This document shows, in pieces, positions 8,893 to 17,007 of a stretch of 49,876 nucleotides of DNA; the first letter of the stretch is position 1; every line of letters starts with the position of its first letter. The notes beneath the pieces are model-generated. The model worked only from the letters and a program-made list of their open reading frames with translations. It was not told the origin of the DNA and did no database searches. Source of the stretch: Bradyrhizobium sp. YR681 (GTDB lineage: Bacteria; Pseudomonadota; Alphaproteobacteria; Rhizobiales; Xanthobacteraceae); NCBI RefSeq assembly GCF_000282615.1, contig NZ_AKIY01000217.1, positions 1-49,876 on the forward strand. Direction: 5' to 3'. The position numbers were made by a program, and so were the translations under genes.

Positions 8893-9288
8893 CTAGTTGA
8901 AACGTCCGCCCCGCTGGATCACCTCGATCTTGTAACCGTCGGGATCGCTGACGAAGAAGAAGCGCGCCAGCGTTTTGCCGTCGTGCTTGAAGTCGCGTAA
9001 GGGTCCCGGCGCGAGCTTCTCGCGTGCGAAGCGGGCATGCTCGGCATCGAGATCCTCGACCACCACGGCCAGATGGCCGTAGCCGTCGCCGAGCTGGTAC
9101 GGCTCCTTGCGATCGAAATTGACCGTCAGCTCCACCTCGAAAGGCGAGGAGGGATGACGCAGATAGATCAGGGCGAAGTCGGGAAACTTCAGATGGTCGG
9201 CGACTTCCAGGCCGAAGGCGCGCCTGTAGAAGTCGAGCGAGCGGGCCTCGTCGAGCACCCGGATCATGGAATGAACCGGCTTTGCCAT
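8893..9288 (-). CDS. VOC family protein, glyoxalase I-like
   Basis: A 131-residue vicinal-oxygen-chelate protein with two beta-alpha-beta-beta-beta halves. Likely metal ligands are His in KPVHSMIRV, Glu in FEVELTVN, His in YGHLAVVVEDLD and Glu in YKIEVIQRG, which is the lactoylglutathione lyase set. It may detoxify methylglyoxal or a related aldehyde. Its ATG begins on the base after the stop codon of the cytochrome c gene (TGA-ATG), so the two are probably translationally coupled. The link to the dehydrogenase genes downstream suggests it handles a by-product, which is inference. Confidence 0.85.
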   Translation of the reverse strand: MAKPVHSMIRVLDEARSLDFYRRAFGLEVADHLKFPDFALIYLRHPSSPFEVELTVNFDRKEPYQLGDGYGHLAVVVEDLDAEHARFAREKLAPGPLRDFKHDGKTLARFFFVSDPDGYKIEVIQRGGRFN

Positions 9289-9693
9289 TCAGTTCTGCTC
9301 CTTCAGATAAGCGATGATGGCGGCGCGCGTCTCCGGCTTCGCCTGCCGGTACACCATGGTCACGCCGGGAATGACGGCCTGCGGATTGGTCAGCCAGGCG
9401 TCGAGCCTGCCCTCGTCCCAGGCGAAGTCAGCCTTTGCGAGGTTCTCGGAATAGCGAAAGCCTTCGACCTTGCCGGCGGGGCGTCCCACGATCTTCACCA
9501 GCGGTGGTCCCTGCCGCGTCGGTTCCGACAGGCTCAAGGTGTGGCACACGGCGCATTGCTGCTTGAACAGCGTCGCGCCATCCGGCGGTTTTGCGGCTGG
9601 CAACGGCATCTGCGCATCGGCAACCCGCACCAACAGCACCATCGCGGTGCACAATCCCAGCACGATCGCACGCATCGCCAAAAGTCCGCCCAT
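9289..9693 (-). CDS. Small monohaem c-type cytochrome
   Basis: An exported class I cytochrome c of about 134 residues. A hydrophobic leader (MRAIVLGLCTAMVLLV, cleavage near ADAQ) precedes the single haem site CAVCH. The distal Met is probably in GVTMVYRQ, and the C-terminal helix (PETRAAIIAYLKEQ) is typical. Start choice: ATG at 9693 with a following ATG at 9675. The frame is open much further upstream, but that stretch overlaps the divergent gene's leader region. It is the first gene of a run with the VOC protein, the Tat subunit and the GMC dehydrogenase, and it is the obvious electron acceptor. Confidence 0.85.
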   Translation of the reverse strand: MGGLLAMRAIVLGLCTAMVLLVRVADAQMPLPAAKPPDGATLFKQQCAVCHTLSLSEPTRQGPPLVKIVGRPAGKVEGFRYSENLAKADFAWDEGRLDAWLTNPQAVIPGVTMVYRQAKPETRAAIIAYLKEQN

Positions 9694-9969
9694 CCACTTC
9701 AAGTTCAGCGCGCAAACTCTAGGCGCCGCCAAACAGGCGGTGGTAGTAGCGGGCTGTTTCGCTTGCTCGCGGGGTGCGTTGTTCCGCGCTGCCGCATATG
9801 CGGAGGACAATTCCGCGAAACCGCCTCGAAATCCCAAAACGATCACCACACGAAGCAGTTTGCATCGCGATCGCGCCGTTCGAGCTCTCAACGCGATGAA
9901 CTGGTCCGGCTCAGGCGGACGGCGCATCAAGCCGCCGAACCGATCATCGCGAAGATCCAGGAGAAATGG

Positions 9970-10278
9970 ATGAAGTTGGTGAAGACCTCTGCAATCGCAT
10001 GCGCCGTCTCTGCCCTCATTGCGACACCGGTTCTCGCGCAAGGGACGTCGTCTGGCGCCAAGCCTGGCGGCACTGTGCAAAGCAAACCCGTGCAAGGCAG
10101 CACGATGGGCAGCGGCGACGAGGAGATGAACGCCCAGCCGGGCGCGGCCGGCGAGACGACGGGCATGAAGCCGACGAAGGGCACCAGGGGCACGGTCGGC
10201 ACCACAGGCAGTGCTGCGCACAAAGGGACCGCCGACGATGCCGCGACGGGCGGTGCAGCCACGGGCAAGCGCTACTAG
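9970..10278 (+). CDS. Small exported Gly/Thr/Ala-rich protein, function unknown
   Basis: A 102-residue protein with a clear Sec signal (KLVKTSAIACAVSALIATPVLAQG). The mature part is low-complexity, rich in Gly, Thr, Ala, Ser and Lys with no Cys, and probably disordered. AGGAGA lies 5 bases before the ATG at 9970. A strong hairpin terminator follows at 10297-10330, so it is a single-gene unit. Similar small secreted proteins are common in Bradyrhizobium, but I recognise no domain. The 276 bases upstream, to the divergent cytochrome gene, hold only promoters as far as I can tell. Confidence 0.75.
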   Translation: MKLVKTSAIACAVSALIATPVLAQGTSSGAKPGGTVQSKPVQGSTMGSGDEEMNAQPGAAGETTGMKPTKGTRGTVGTTGSAAHKGTADDAATGGAATGKRY

Positions 10279-10296
10279 CCGATGCAGTGAAACGGC

Positions 10297-10330
10297 AGAA
10301 CTCCGGTCGCCCGGCGGCCGGAGTTCTTTT
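10297..10330 (+). terminator. Rho-independent terminator
   Basis: A 10-base-pair perfect stem (AGAACTCCGG / CCGGAGTTCT) with an 11-base GC-rich loop, followed by TTT. It lies 18 bases after the stop of the small exported protein. arfB ends at 10341 on the other strand, so it may serve both. Confidence 0.85.
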
Positions 10331-10340
10331 GCTGTGTCTG

Positions 10341-10757
10341 CTAGTCGTCGAAGCGTCCGCCGCGTCCGGCCTTGACGTCGCTACGCCGCTTCTTGCCCTC
10401 AAGTCGGCGCTGCTTGGAGCCAAAGGTCGGCCGGGTCGCGCGGCGCGGCTTTGGCCGTATCATCGCCTCGGTCAGGATCTCGACGAGCCGGTCGATGGCG
10501 TCCTGCCGGTTGCGCTCCTGGGTGCGGAAGCGTTGCGCCTGGATCACGATGACGCCGTCCTTGGTCATGCGCTGGCCGGCGATGCGGGCGAGCCGGATCG
10601 CCGCATCCTCCGGCAGGGTCAGCTTGCGCGTGTCGAAGCGCAGCTGGGCCGAGGTCGCGACCTTGTTGACGTTCTGCCCGCCCGGGCCGGAGGCGCGGAC
10701 AAAGCCGATCTCGATATCGTCCTCGTCGATGACGAGATCGCGGGATATCCGCAGCAT
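10341..10757 (-). CDS. arfB: Alternative ribosome-rescue factor ArfB (peptidyl-tRNA hydrolase)
   Basis: ArfB releases the nascent chain from ribosomes stalled without a stop codon. The catalytic GGQ is at residues 26-28 in SGPGGQNVNK. The C-terminal tail is strongly basic (RRLEGKKRRSDVKAGRGG) as required for insertion in the empty mRNA channel. At 138 residues it lacks the codon-recognition domains of RF1 and RF2. It stands alone between two unrelated genes. Confidence 0.93.
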   Translation of the reverse strand: MLRISRDLVIDEDDIEIGFVRASGPGGQNVNKVATSAQLRFDTRKLTLPEDAAIRLARIAGQRMTKDGVIVIQAQRFRTQERNRQDAIDRLVEILTEAMIRPKPRRATRPTFGSKQRRLEGKKRRSDVKAGRGGRFDD

Positions 10758-10853
10758 GTGGGCACCGGTGTCGGCTTACAGGGAATCAGACGGGCGCCAA
10801 TTTAGCCGATCGTCCCGCAGTTTGCCTGTGCCTTGCTGGCGATGGCCGGCCCC

Positions 10854-13800
10854 CTAAACAGTCAGGTGCCAGCCGCCTGCGGCGTTGATGGTGCCGATTT
10901 GCGGGCCGTCCAGGATATTTTGGCCGTCCAGCAGCCACACGGCGAGCGCGTGTGTCGTCGTGTTCTCGAACAGCAGGTCGGTCTTGTTATCTCCGTTGTA
11001 GTCGCCGGTCGCATCGTATCGCCACCCGCCGGCTGCATTGATGCTGCCGATCTGGGGACTTGCCGCAATCTGAGTGCCGTTCATCTGCCAGATTGCCACG
11101 CCATGCGTGGTGTCGTTCATGAACAGAAGATCGGTCTTGCCGTCTCCGTTAAAGTCGCCGGTATCCTGGAAGTGCCATCCGGCGGCAGCGTTGATCGAGC
11201 CGACCTGCGGGCTTGCCGCAATCTGGGTGCCGTTCATCTGCCAGATCGCGACGCCGTGCGTGACGTCGTTGATGAAAAGCAGGTCGGTCTTGCTATCGCC
11301 GTTGAAGTCGCCGGTGGTCTGGAAATGCCATCCGGCGGCTGCGTTGATCGAGCCGATCTGCGGACTGGCCGTGATCTGGCTGCCGTTCATCTGCCAGACG
11401 GCGACGCCGTGCGTGGTGTCGTTGAGCATGAGCAGATCGGTCTTGCCGTCGCCGTTAAAGTCGCCGGTGGTCTGGAAGCGCCATCCGGCTGCCGCGTTGA
11501 TGGTGCCGATCTGTGCATTTGCGCTGGCCTGGGTGCCGTTCATCTGCCAGATCGAGAGGGCGTGTGTGGTGTCGTTGAGCATGAGCAGATCGGTCTTGCC
11601 GTCGCCGTTGAAATCGCCCTTGGTCTGGAAGTGCGATCCCGCGCTGATGGTGCCGACCTGTGCGCTGGTAGCGATCCGGGTGCCGTCCATTTGCCAGACA
11701 GCGACGCCTTGGGTCGAGCTGTTGACGAACAGCAGATCAACCTTGCCGTCACCGTTGAAGTCGCCTTTGTCCTGAAAGTGCCAACCAGCAGCAGTGTTGA
11801 TGGTTGCAATCTGCGGTCCGGCTGCAATCCGGGTGCCGTCCAGTTGCCACTCCGCGATCCCGTTGGTGGTCGAGTTGATGAACAACAGATCTGATTTGGC
11901 GTCACCGCTAAAGTCGCCTGGCGTCTTGTTGATTACACCGACAAAATCATCCGTGTTCAGATTGGCTTTGCTCACGTTCTGAAGCGTGATGGTATCGCCG
12001 GCGCCGAGGTTGATGATCGTATCATTGCCTGACTGTGTCGCGCGAGCAAGAAGCGCGGCAAGTGTGAAGTGGAACGGAGTGAGATCAATCTTGTCATCAG
12101 TATTCGCGCCGGCAACGAAGTCTCTGATGGTGTCGGTGCCGTCGCCTGACGCGAATACGAATCGGTCGTCGTTGGCGCCTCCCGTCAGAGAGTCGTTGCC
12201 ACGACCGCCGGTAAGAATGTCGGCTCCGGTCCCGCCGTCGAGGCTGTCGTTTCCATCTTGACCGTGCAAGCTATCCGGGGATCCACCGCCGACGAGTGTG
12301 TCGTTTCCAGCACCGCCCCAGAGATCGTCCGGCCCGGCAGAACCCGTTCGGGAGAAGCCGGGGATTGTGTCGTTGTCATTGATAGTGAAGTTTACCACAG
12401 AGGAGGCGCCAGCTGTGTCAGGTGTCGCCAGGGCGCCATTGGTCGGATTCGACAGGACAACCTGGAATCCTTCCTTGCCCTCCACCAAGCCGTCCGCAAC
12501 GGCCGTTACAACGATGTCTTTCTTGAATTCGCCGGGTGCGAAGTCTATCTGTCCGCCAGGGAATGCACCGCCAAAATCGGCCGCGCTTGCGCCCGTGCCA
12601 GCGACGCTCCAACGGACTGATCCCGCCTGCGACACGTTGCCTAGACGCGTCACGGTAATGACGGCTTGGTCTTGATCGTCCGGTGTGGATTCTGAAATGG
12701 AAGGGTCGTCGGTAGTTGCGGCGTAGAGTGTCTGCAATCCGCCGGTGATCTCATAAATGCGTACGGAAAAACTACCCGTGCCGCTCTTCTCAGAGCCGAC
12801 GGCGAGCTTGATTGTTTCGTTCGCCCCCGCATGAAATTGAATATAGGGATTGTTCCCAGCTCCGTCGTTGCGTCGCGTGATTTCGGCACCATTTGAGTCA
12901 AGCAAACGGATATACGGGTCGTTGAGAGCGGTCGAGGATCCCGCGGTCGTCCAAACGACTGCGGCGTAGTCCTTCCCGGCGACGAGCGAGGTGATGTAGG
13001 TATCCTCGGCTCCGGATGAAGGTATGCTGTCGGTTATGCTGCTTCCGATGGCGAGCGTAGCTGGCTGAACGGCTGCTATTACCTGGGCAGCATTTTCAGA
13101 TTCGCCTTCGATTGCGCCCGTGGAAGCTACAATAAAGTTATCGTCTGGCCCCGGTGCATTGCCGTTCACCGTTCCGTGCAGGCTGAGATCCCATGCAGTC
13201 CCGGCATCTGAGTTGGCGATGACCTGCACATGAATCGTGCCGGCCGTCGTCTCGGGAACAATGATAGGATTGCCATTGTTGTTCCACACACCGGACACGA
13301 GTCCCGGCGTCACATAAAGCGGATTCGTGGGATCGGAATCATCCCAAATCCGCAATTGGTCGGGAATGGTGTACGCATTAAAGCTGACAAATAGCTTTTC
13401 GCCTGCCACGACCGCATAAGGAGTCGCGGGAAAGCCGCTACTACCACCACTCGCGCTCAGATTTAGATCCGATGCTAGCGGCGCGTCCTTGATTGTGATT
13501 GTAGCCGCCAAGTTTGCCGAAATACTGTTCTTCGCAAGAAGAGTTTTCACGTCATCTGCGTACTCATCGATCGCCGGCGTCGATGGTTTATAATCAAACA
13601 GGTAATCGGTCAGCTTGAAGGTTACCGACTCGGGGTTCTCCTTTATTGAGTCTGCTATAGCCTTTACCGTAATGTCGGCGTTGATCTGGCCGGTTTGAAG
13701 GCCACCATCCAATTTGACCCAGTAACCGCCGTTGTATTGAACAACATTCGGTCCCTGAAATGAGAAATCGGTGTCGAGACCGGCGGCTCCTGAGGCCTCG

Positions 13801-14387
13801 ATCCGAACATAGCAGGTTTTTGAGAAGCCTGTGCTATCTCCCGTGACTGACAGATTTAGATGAAGATCGGCTCCCTCCAGGCATTCGGCTTGATTGCCGA
13901 CCACGGATAGCTTGAAGCCTGGCTTCAGGTTGGCGTGGCTGTCATCAAAGACGACATTTATGGTGTCGTGCTTTTGGTTCTTTGCAAAGTTTGCGTCACG
14001 AGTCTTTTCCTCAACGAAGTTCAAGAAATCGGTCGTGCTGGTCAAGCAGCCTTGCGAGCCACGAGACCAAATCTGGTCGCCGGGATGGTCGGTGGCAAAA
14101 TGAAGCTCGATACCTGTGCGGTCGCCTCCATCCGGGTCGGGCGACAAGTGCCAAGTCGGCTTGCCACTGACGAGGTTGCCCATGAACGTCAGCTTCATCC
14201 CCGCTTGTGCAGCCCAAGGTACGTCGTCGTCCCAACCGCCCTGAGCTGATTTTAGGAGCTTGCCTGTGCCATCGAAAAATTCGAAGTAGGCTTGGCCCTG
14301 ATCCATCCGCGTGACTTTGATGGAATATCCCTGTGCGCTTGCTGGAGTTGCCGGCTCCGGAACAATCGTGACCTGGGTGTTTGCCAA
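10854..14387 (-). CDS. Large RTX protein: N-terminal His/Cys motif domain, PPC, Calx-beta, RTX nonapeptides and seven FG-GAP repeats
   Basis: 1177 residues, predicted secreted. In order: an unrecognised N-terminal domain with H96-x14-S111-Q-G-C114, reminiscent of YkuD/DUF5675 folds; a Calx-beta-like stretch near 170-270; a PPC-like domain near 430-550; a Calx-beta repeat near 560-685; RTX nonapeptides (GGAGNDTLVGG, GQDGNDSLDGG, GGRGNDSLTGG) near 690-760; and seven ~50-residue FG-GAP/VCBS units (GDFNGDGKTDLLF...WQMNG) from about 826 to the end, probably a seven-bladed calcium-binding propeller. The start is TTG at 14387 behind AGGGGG, with no other good start. The N-terminal half has visibly lower GC than the rest of the window. 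No secretion genes are adjacent. Confidence 0.85.
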   Translation of the reverse strand: MANTQVTIVPEPATPASAQGYSIKVTRMDQGQAYFEFFDGTGKLLKSAQGGWDDDVPWAAQAGMKLTFMGNLVSGKPTWHLSPDPDGGDRTGIELHFATDHPGDQIWSRGSQGCLTSTTDFLNFVEEKTRDANFAKNQKHDTINVVFDDSHANLKPGFKLSVVGNQAECLEGADLHLNLSVTGDSTGFSKTCYVRIEASGAAGLDTDFSFQGPNVVQYNGGYWVKLDGGLQTGQINADITVKAIADSIKENPESVTFKLTDYLFDYKPSTPAIDEYADDVKTLLAKNSISANLAATITIKDAPLASDLNLSASGGSSGFPATPYAVVAGEKLFVSFNAYTIPDQLRIWDDSDPTNPLYVTPGLVSGVWNNNGNPIIVPETTAGTIHVQVIANSDAGTAWDLSLHGTVNGNAPGPDDNFIVASTGAIEGESENAAQVIAAVQPATLAIGSSITDSIPSSGAEDTYITSLVAGKDYAAVVWTTAGSSTALNDPYIRLLDSNGAEITRRNDGAGNNPYIQFHAGANETIKLAVGSEKSGTGSFSVRIYEITGGLQTLYAATTDDPSISESTPDDQDQAVITVTRLGNVSQAGSVRWSVAGTGASAADFGGAFPGGQIDFAPGEFKKDIVVTAVADGLVEGKEGFQVVLSNPTNGALATPDTAGASSVVNFTINDNDTIPGFSRTGSAGPDDLWGGAGNDTLVGGGSPDSLHGQDGNDSLDGGTGADILTGGRGNDSLTGGANDDRFVFASGDGTDTIRDFVAGANTDDKIDLTPFHFTLAALLARATQSGNDTIINLGAGDTITLQNVSKANLNTDDFVGVINKTPGDFSGDAKSDLLFINSTTNGIAEWQLDGTRIAAGPQIATINTAAGWHFQDKGDFNGDGKVDLLFVNSSTQGVAVWQMDGTRIATSAQVGTISAGSHFQTKGDFNGDGKTDLLMLNDTTHALSIWQMNGTQASANAQIGTINAAAGWRFQTTGDFNGDGKTDLLMLNDTTHGVAVWQMNGSQITASPQIGSINAAAGWHFQTTGDFNGDSKTDLLFINDVTHGVAIWQMNGTQIAASPQVGSINAAAGWHFQDTGDFNGDGKTDLLFMNDTTHGVAIWQMNGTQIAASPQIGSINAAGGWRYDATGDYNGDNKTDLLFENTTTHALAVWLLDGQNILDGPQIGTINAAGGWHLTV
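10857..11912 (-). repeat. Tandem ~150-bp repeats encoding seven FG-GAP blades (gene 1)
   Basis: Seven consecutive units of about 147-153 bp, each encoding GD(F/Y)-(N/S)-GD-x-K-x-DLL...W-x-(M/L)-DG/NG...AAGW. The third to sixth units are the most alike at DNA level, which suggests recent duplication or gene conversion within the array. The boundaries are approximate. Confidence 0.8.
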
Positions 14388-14645
14388 TGCTACCCCCTGA
14401 AAAGAAAAAAGTACTGATGGCGAGGCTGCGAGCGCAATTCTCCAAAACGGAGCTTGCGTGTCGCATTAGAAATAATTTGAAATAAATAACATCAAAATGT
14501 ATAGGTCAATCAAAAAAGCAACTTTTAGTTTAAGTAAGTTCGCGGAGCGTTTCGGCGAGAGAATAGACATCAGGCATCGCAAACCGGCTGATTGCCGCAA
14601 TGCCGTGTGCGCGTGGTCGACGGCGCTATCGTCCCTCCACCTCCC

Positions 14646-16808
14646 TCACATATACAAATGCCACCCCGCGGAGTCATAGCTCACGAACTGCCCGCTGGTT
14701 GCGATCTGGGTGCCGTTCATCACCCATGATGCGACGCCCTGGGTGGAGCTGTTCTCGAACACGAGGTCGGATTTTCCGTCGCCGCTGAGGTCGCGCACCG
14801 CGTCGAAGTGCCAGCCGCCGGCGGCGTTGATGATGCCGATCTGCGAGCTCGCCGTGACCTGGGTGCCGTTCATCTGCCAGATCGCGACGCCGTGGGTGGT
14901 GTCGTTGAGGAAGAGCAGGTCGGTCTTGCCGTCGCCGTTGAAGTCGCCGGTATCCTGGAAGTGCCAGCCGCCGGCGGCGTTGACGACGCCGATCTGGGGC
15001 GCGTCGGTGATCCGGTTGCCGTCCATCTGCCAGATCGCGACGCCGTGGGTGGTGTCGTTGAGGAACAGCAGATCGGTCTTTCCGTCGCCGTTGAAATCGC
15101 CCGTCGTGGTGAAGTGCCAGCCGGCGGCGGCGTTGACGGTGCCGATCTGCGAATTGTCCGCGATCTGGGTGCCGTTCATCTGCCAGATCATGAGGCCGTG
15201 GGTCGATGCGTTCGAGAACAGCAGGTCGGTCTTGCCGTCGCCATTGAAATCACCGGTGCTGGTATAGGCCCAGCCGGCCGCCGCGATGCCGATCTGCGGT
15301 GCCGCCGTGATCTGGGCGCCGTCGATCTGCCAGATTGCGACGCCTTTGGTGGTCGCGTTCAGAAACAGCAGGTCGCTCTTGCCGTCGCCGTTGAAGTCGC
15401 CAGTGCCGGTGTAGGCCCACCCGCCCGCGGCATTGTAGATTCCGATCTGCGGTCCCGCGACGATGTTGTTGCCGTCCATCTGCCATTCGGCGATGCCGTG
15501 GGTCGAAGAGTTGATGAACAGCATGTCGGCCCTGCCATCGCCGTTGAAGTCGGCATTGCCGATGTAGTCCCAGCCGGCGGCGCCGTTGATGGTGCCGACC
15601 AGCAGATTGGCCGACATCTGCGTGCCGTTCATCTGCCACTGGTAGACGGTGTGGGCGGTATTGTTGATCAACAGCATGTCGCTCCTGGCGTCGCCGTTGA
15701 AATCGTTCACCGCCTTGTTCGGCACGCCGACGAAATCGTCGAGGTTCAGATTGGCCTTCGTGACGTTCTGAAGCGTCAGGGTGTCGCCGTTGGCGAAGCT
15801 GAACACGGTGTTGGCGCCGATCTGGGCCGCCTGTCCCAGGGCATGGGCGAGATCCGTATGGAAGGCGGTCAGGTCGATCCGGTCATCGGTATGCGCGCCG
15901 GCGACGAAATCGGTGATGGTGTCGAAGCCGTCGCCGGGGTTGAACACGAAAAAGTCGTTGTCGACGCCGCCGGTCAGCATGTCGGTGCCGACGCCTCCGG
16001 CCAGGATATCGTTGCCGACCTCGCCCCGCAGATAATCGTCGCCGCCGCCGGCGTAGATCACATCGGTCAGCTCGGTGCCGAGAATCCATTCTCCCGCGCC
16101 GGTGCCGGTGAAGGTGACCGTCAGCGTCGCGGCGTTGAAGCTGTGGCTGACGTCGCTCGTGCCGTAATAGTATTGAGACGCAGCGACATCCACCGTCCCC
16201 AGCGAAACCGTCGTGCTCGGACGGTTATATGACATTACCGTGTAGCTGGCATTGTCATGCGCGGGGTCGATCGTCGGCGTGCCCTCGAACGGATGCTTGA
16301 AGCCGAGCGCGTGCCCGATCTCATGAAGCGTGACCGAGTAACCGCCACGGCCGGGCGCCATGATGGCATCATTGCCGGCGTAGAAATTGGCGTTCAGGAA
16401 AACGTCGCCGCCGAGATTGTTGTAGGCGGGGGTGTAGAGCGTTGTGCCGCCCGCATTGGTGGTCTGATACTGCGGGAAATATCCGAAGCCGGCGGCCTGC
16501 TGCCCGTTGGAGGCGAGCTGTCCGGTCATGTCGTACATGTTGAAGCGGACCTGCCCGCCGACCGCTTCGGGGACTTCGATGAACGAAATCCCGCTGGCCG
16601 CCGCCCATACGCTCAGGGCCTGGCGAATATCGTCCTTCTGTGCGTCGGAAAACGCCGAGAAGCCCGGCCGGGCGACGGTGTCGTAGGACGCACGGGCGGA
16701 GTTGAAGCTGAAGGTGACGACGACCGCCGTGCCGAGCGGCGCGTCGGTATTCCACCGCGCCGTCTGTACCGTTCCGGTGATCGAGAGGATATCGTTGTCG
16801 ACGGGCAT
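14646..16808 (-). CDS. Serralysin-type (M10) zinc metalloprotease with RTX and seven FG-GAP repeats
   Basis: 720 residues. The zinc-binding motif HEIGHALGFKHP is at about residues 162-173 and the Met-turn VMSYN near 191-195, so the protease should be active. RTX calcium repeats (GGGDDYLRGEVGNDILAGG) follow near 253-287, then a short linker (ITDFVAGAHTDDRIDL) shared with the neighbouring RTX protein. Seven FG-GAP units run from about residue 368 to the C-terminus. No Sec signal is present, so export by a type I system is expected, though the propeller displaces the usual terminal signal. AGGAG precedes the ATG at 16808. It is the upstream paralogue of the 1177-residue protein and is separated from it by 258 bases. 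Confidence 0.92.
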   Translation of the reverse strand: MPVDNDILSITGTVQTARWNTDAPLGTAVVVTFSFNSARASYDTVARPGFSAFSDAQKDDIRQALSVWAAASGISFIEVPEAVGGQVRFNMYDMTGQLASNGQQAAGFGYFPQYQTTNAGGTTLYTPAYNNLGGDVFLNANFYAGNDAIMAPGRGGYSVTLHEIGHALGFKHPFEGTPTIDPAHDNASYTVMSYNRPSTTVSLGTVDVAASQYYYGTSDVSHSFNAATLTVTFTGTGAGEWILGTELTDVIYAGGGDDYLRGEVGNDILAGGVGTDMLTGGVDNDFFVFNPGDGFDTITDFVAGAHTDDRIDLTAFHTDLAHALGQAAQIGANTVFSFANGDTLTLQNVTKANLNLDDFVGVPNKAVNDFNGDARSDMLLINNTAHTVYQWQMNGTQMSANLLVGTINGAAGWDYIGNADFNGDGRADMLFINSSTHGIAEWQMDGNNIVAGPQIGIYNAAGGWAYTGTGDFNGDGKSDLLFLNATTKGVAIWQIDGAQITAAPQIGIAAAGWAYTSTGDFNGDGKTDLLFSNASTHGLMIWQMNGTQIADNSQIGTVNAAAGWHFTTTGDFNGDGKTDLLFLNDTTHGVAIWQMDGNRITDAPQIGVVNAAGGWHFQDTGDFNGDGKTDLLFLNDTTHGVAIWQMNGTQVTASSQIGIINAAGGWHFDAVRDLSGDGKSDLVFENSSTQGVASWVMNGTQIATSGQFVSYDSAGWHLYM
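14649..15707 (-). repeat. Tandem ~150-bp repeats encoding seven FG-GAP blades (gene 2)
   Basis: Seven units homologous to those at 10857-11912. The fifth and sixth units share long identical stretches (GDFNGDGKTDLLFLNDTTHG in both). The equal blade number in both genes suggests a conserved fold. The boundaries are approximate. Confidence 0.8.
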
Positions 16809-16975
16809 GACGGCTCCTGCTTCCGGAGCCGCACATAGATTCTCTGGCGACAGCAATCAGCCTGTCGCGAACGCTCCCCAGCTCCCCGCGGAGGACGATA
16901 TTCAGCCTCATTTCCGGAGTCAATCACGCCGCGCGCGCAGTGCTGTTGTACACCCTGCGTTGTGATGCGGACGCT

Positions 16976-16997
16976 CGCGGGCGCTGGAGCGCCCGCG
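16976..16997 (-). terminator. Possible terminator hairpin after the M16 gene pair
   Basis: A perfect 10-bp inverted repeat (CGCGGGCGCT / AGCGCCCGCG) with a 2-base loop lies 10 bases beyond the stop of the minus-strand peptidase gene. No T-run follows, so it may be an mRNA-stabilising hairpin instead. Confidence 0.4.
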
Positions 16998-17007
16998 GGA
17001 CCGCGGA

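Noticed and set aside
10833..11894. Repetitive open frame opposite the FG-GAP repeats
   Set aside because: Its repeat pattern is simply the reverse complement of the propeller-coding repeats.
10854..15707. CRISPR-like array
   Set aside because: The ~150-bp repeats are coding units in frame with no spacers of constant length.
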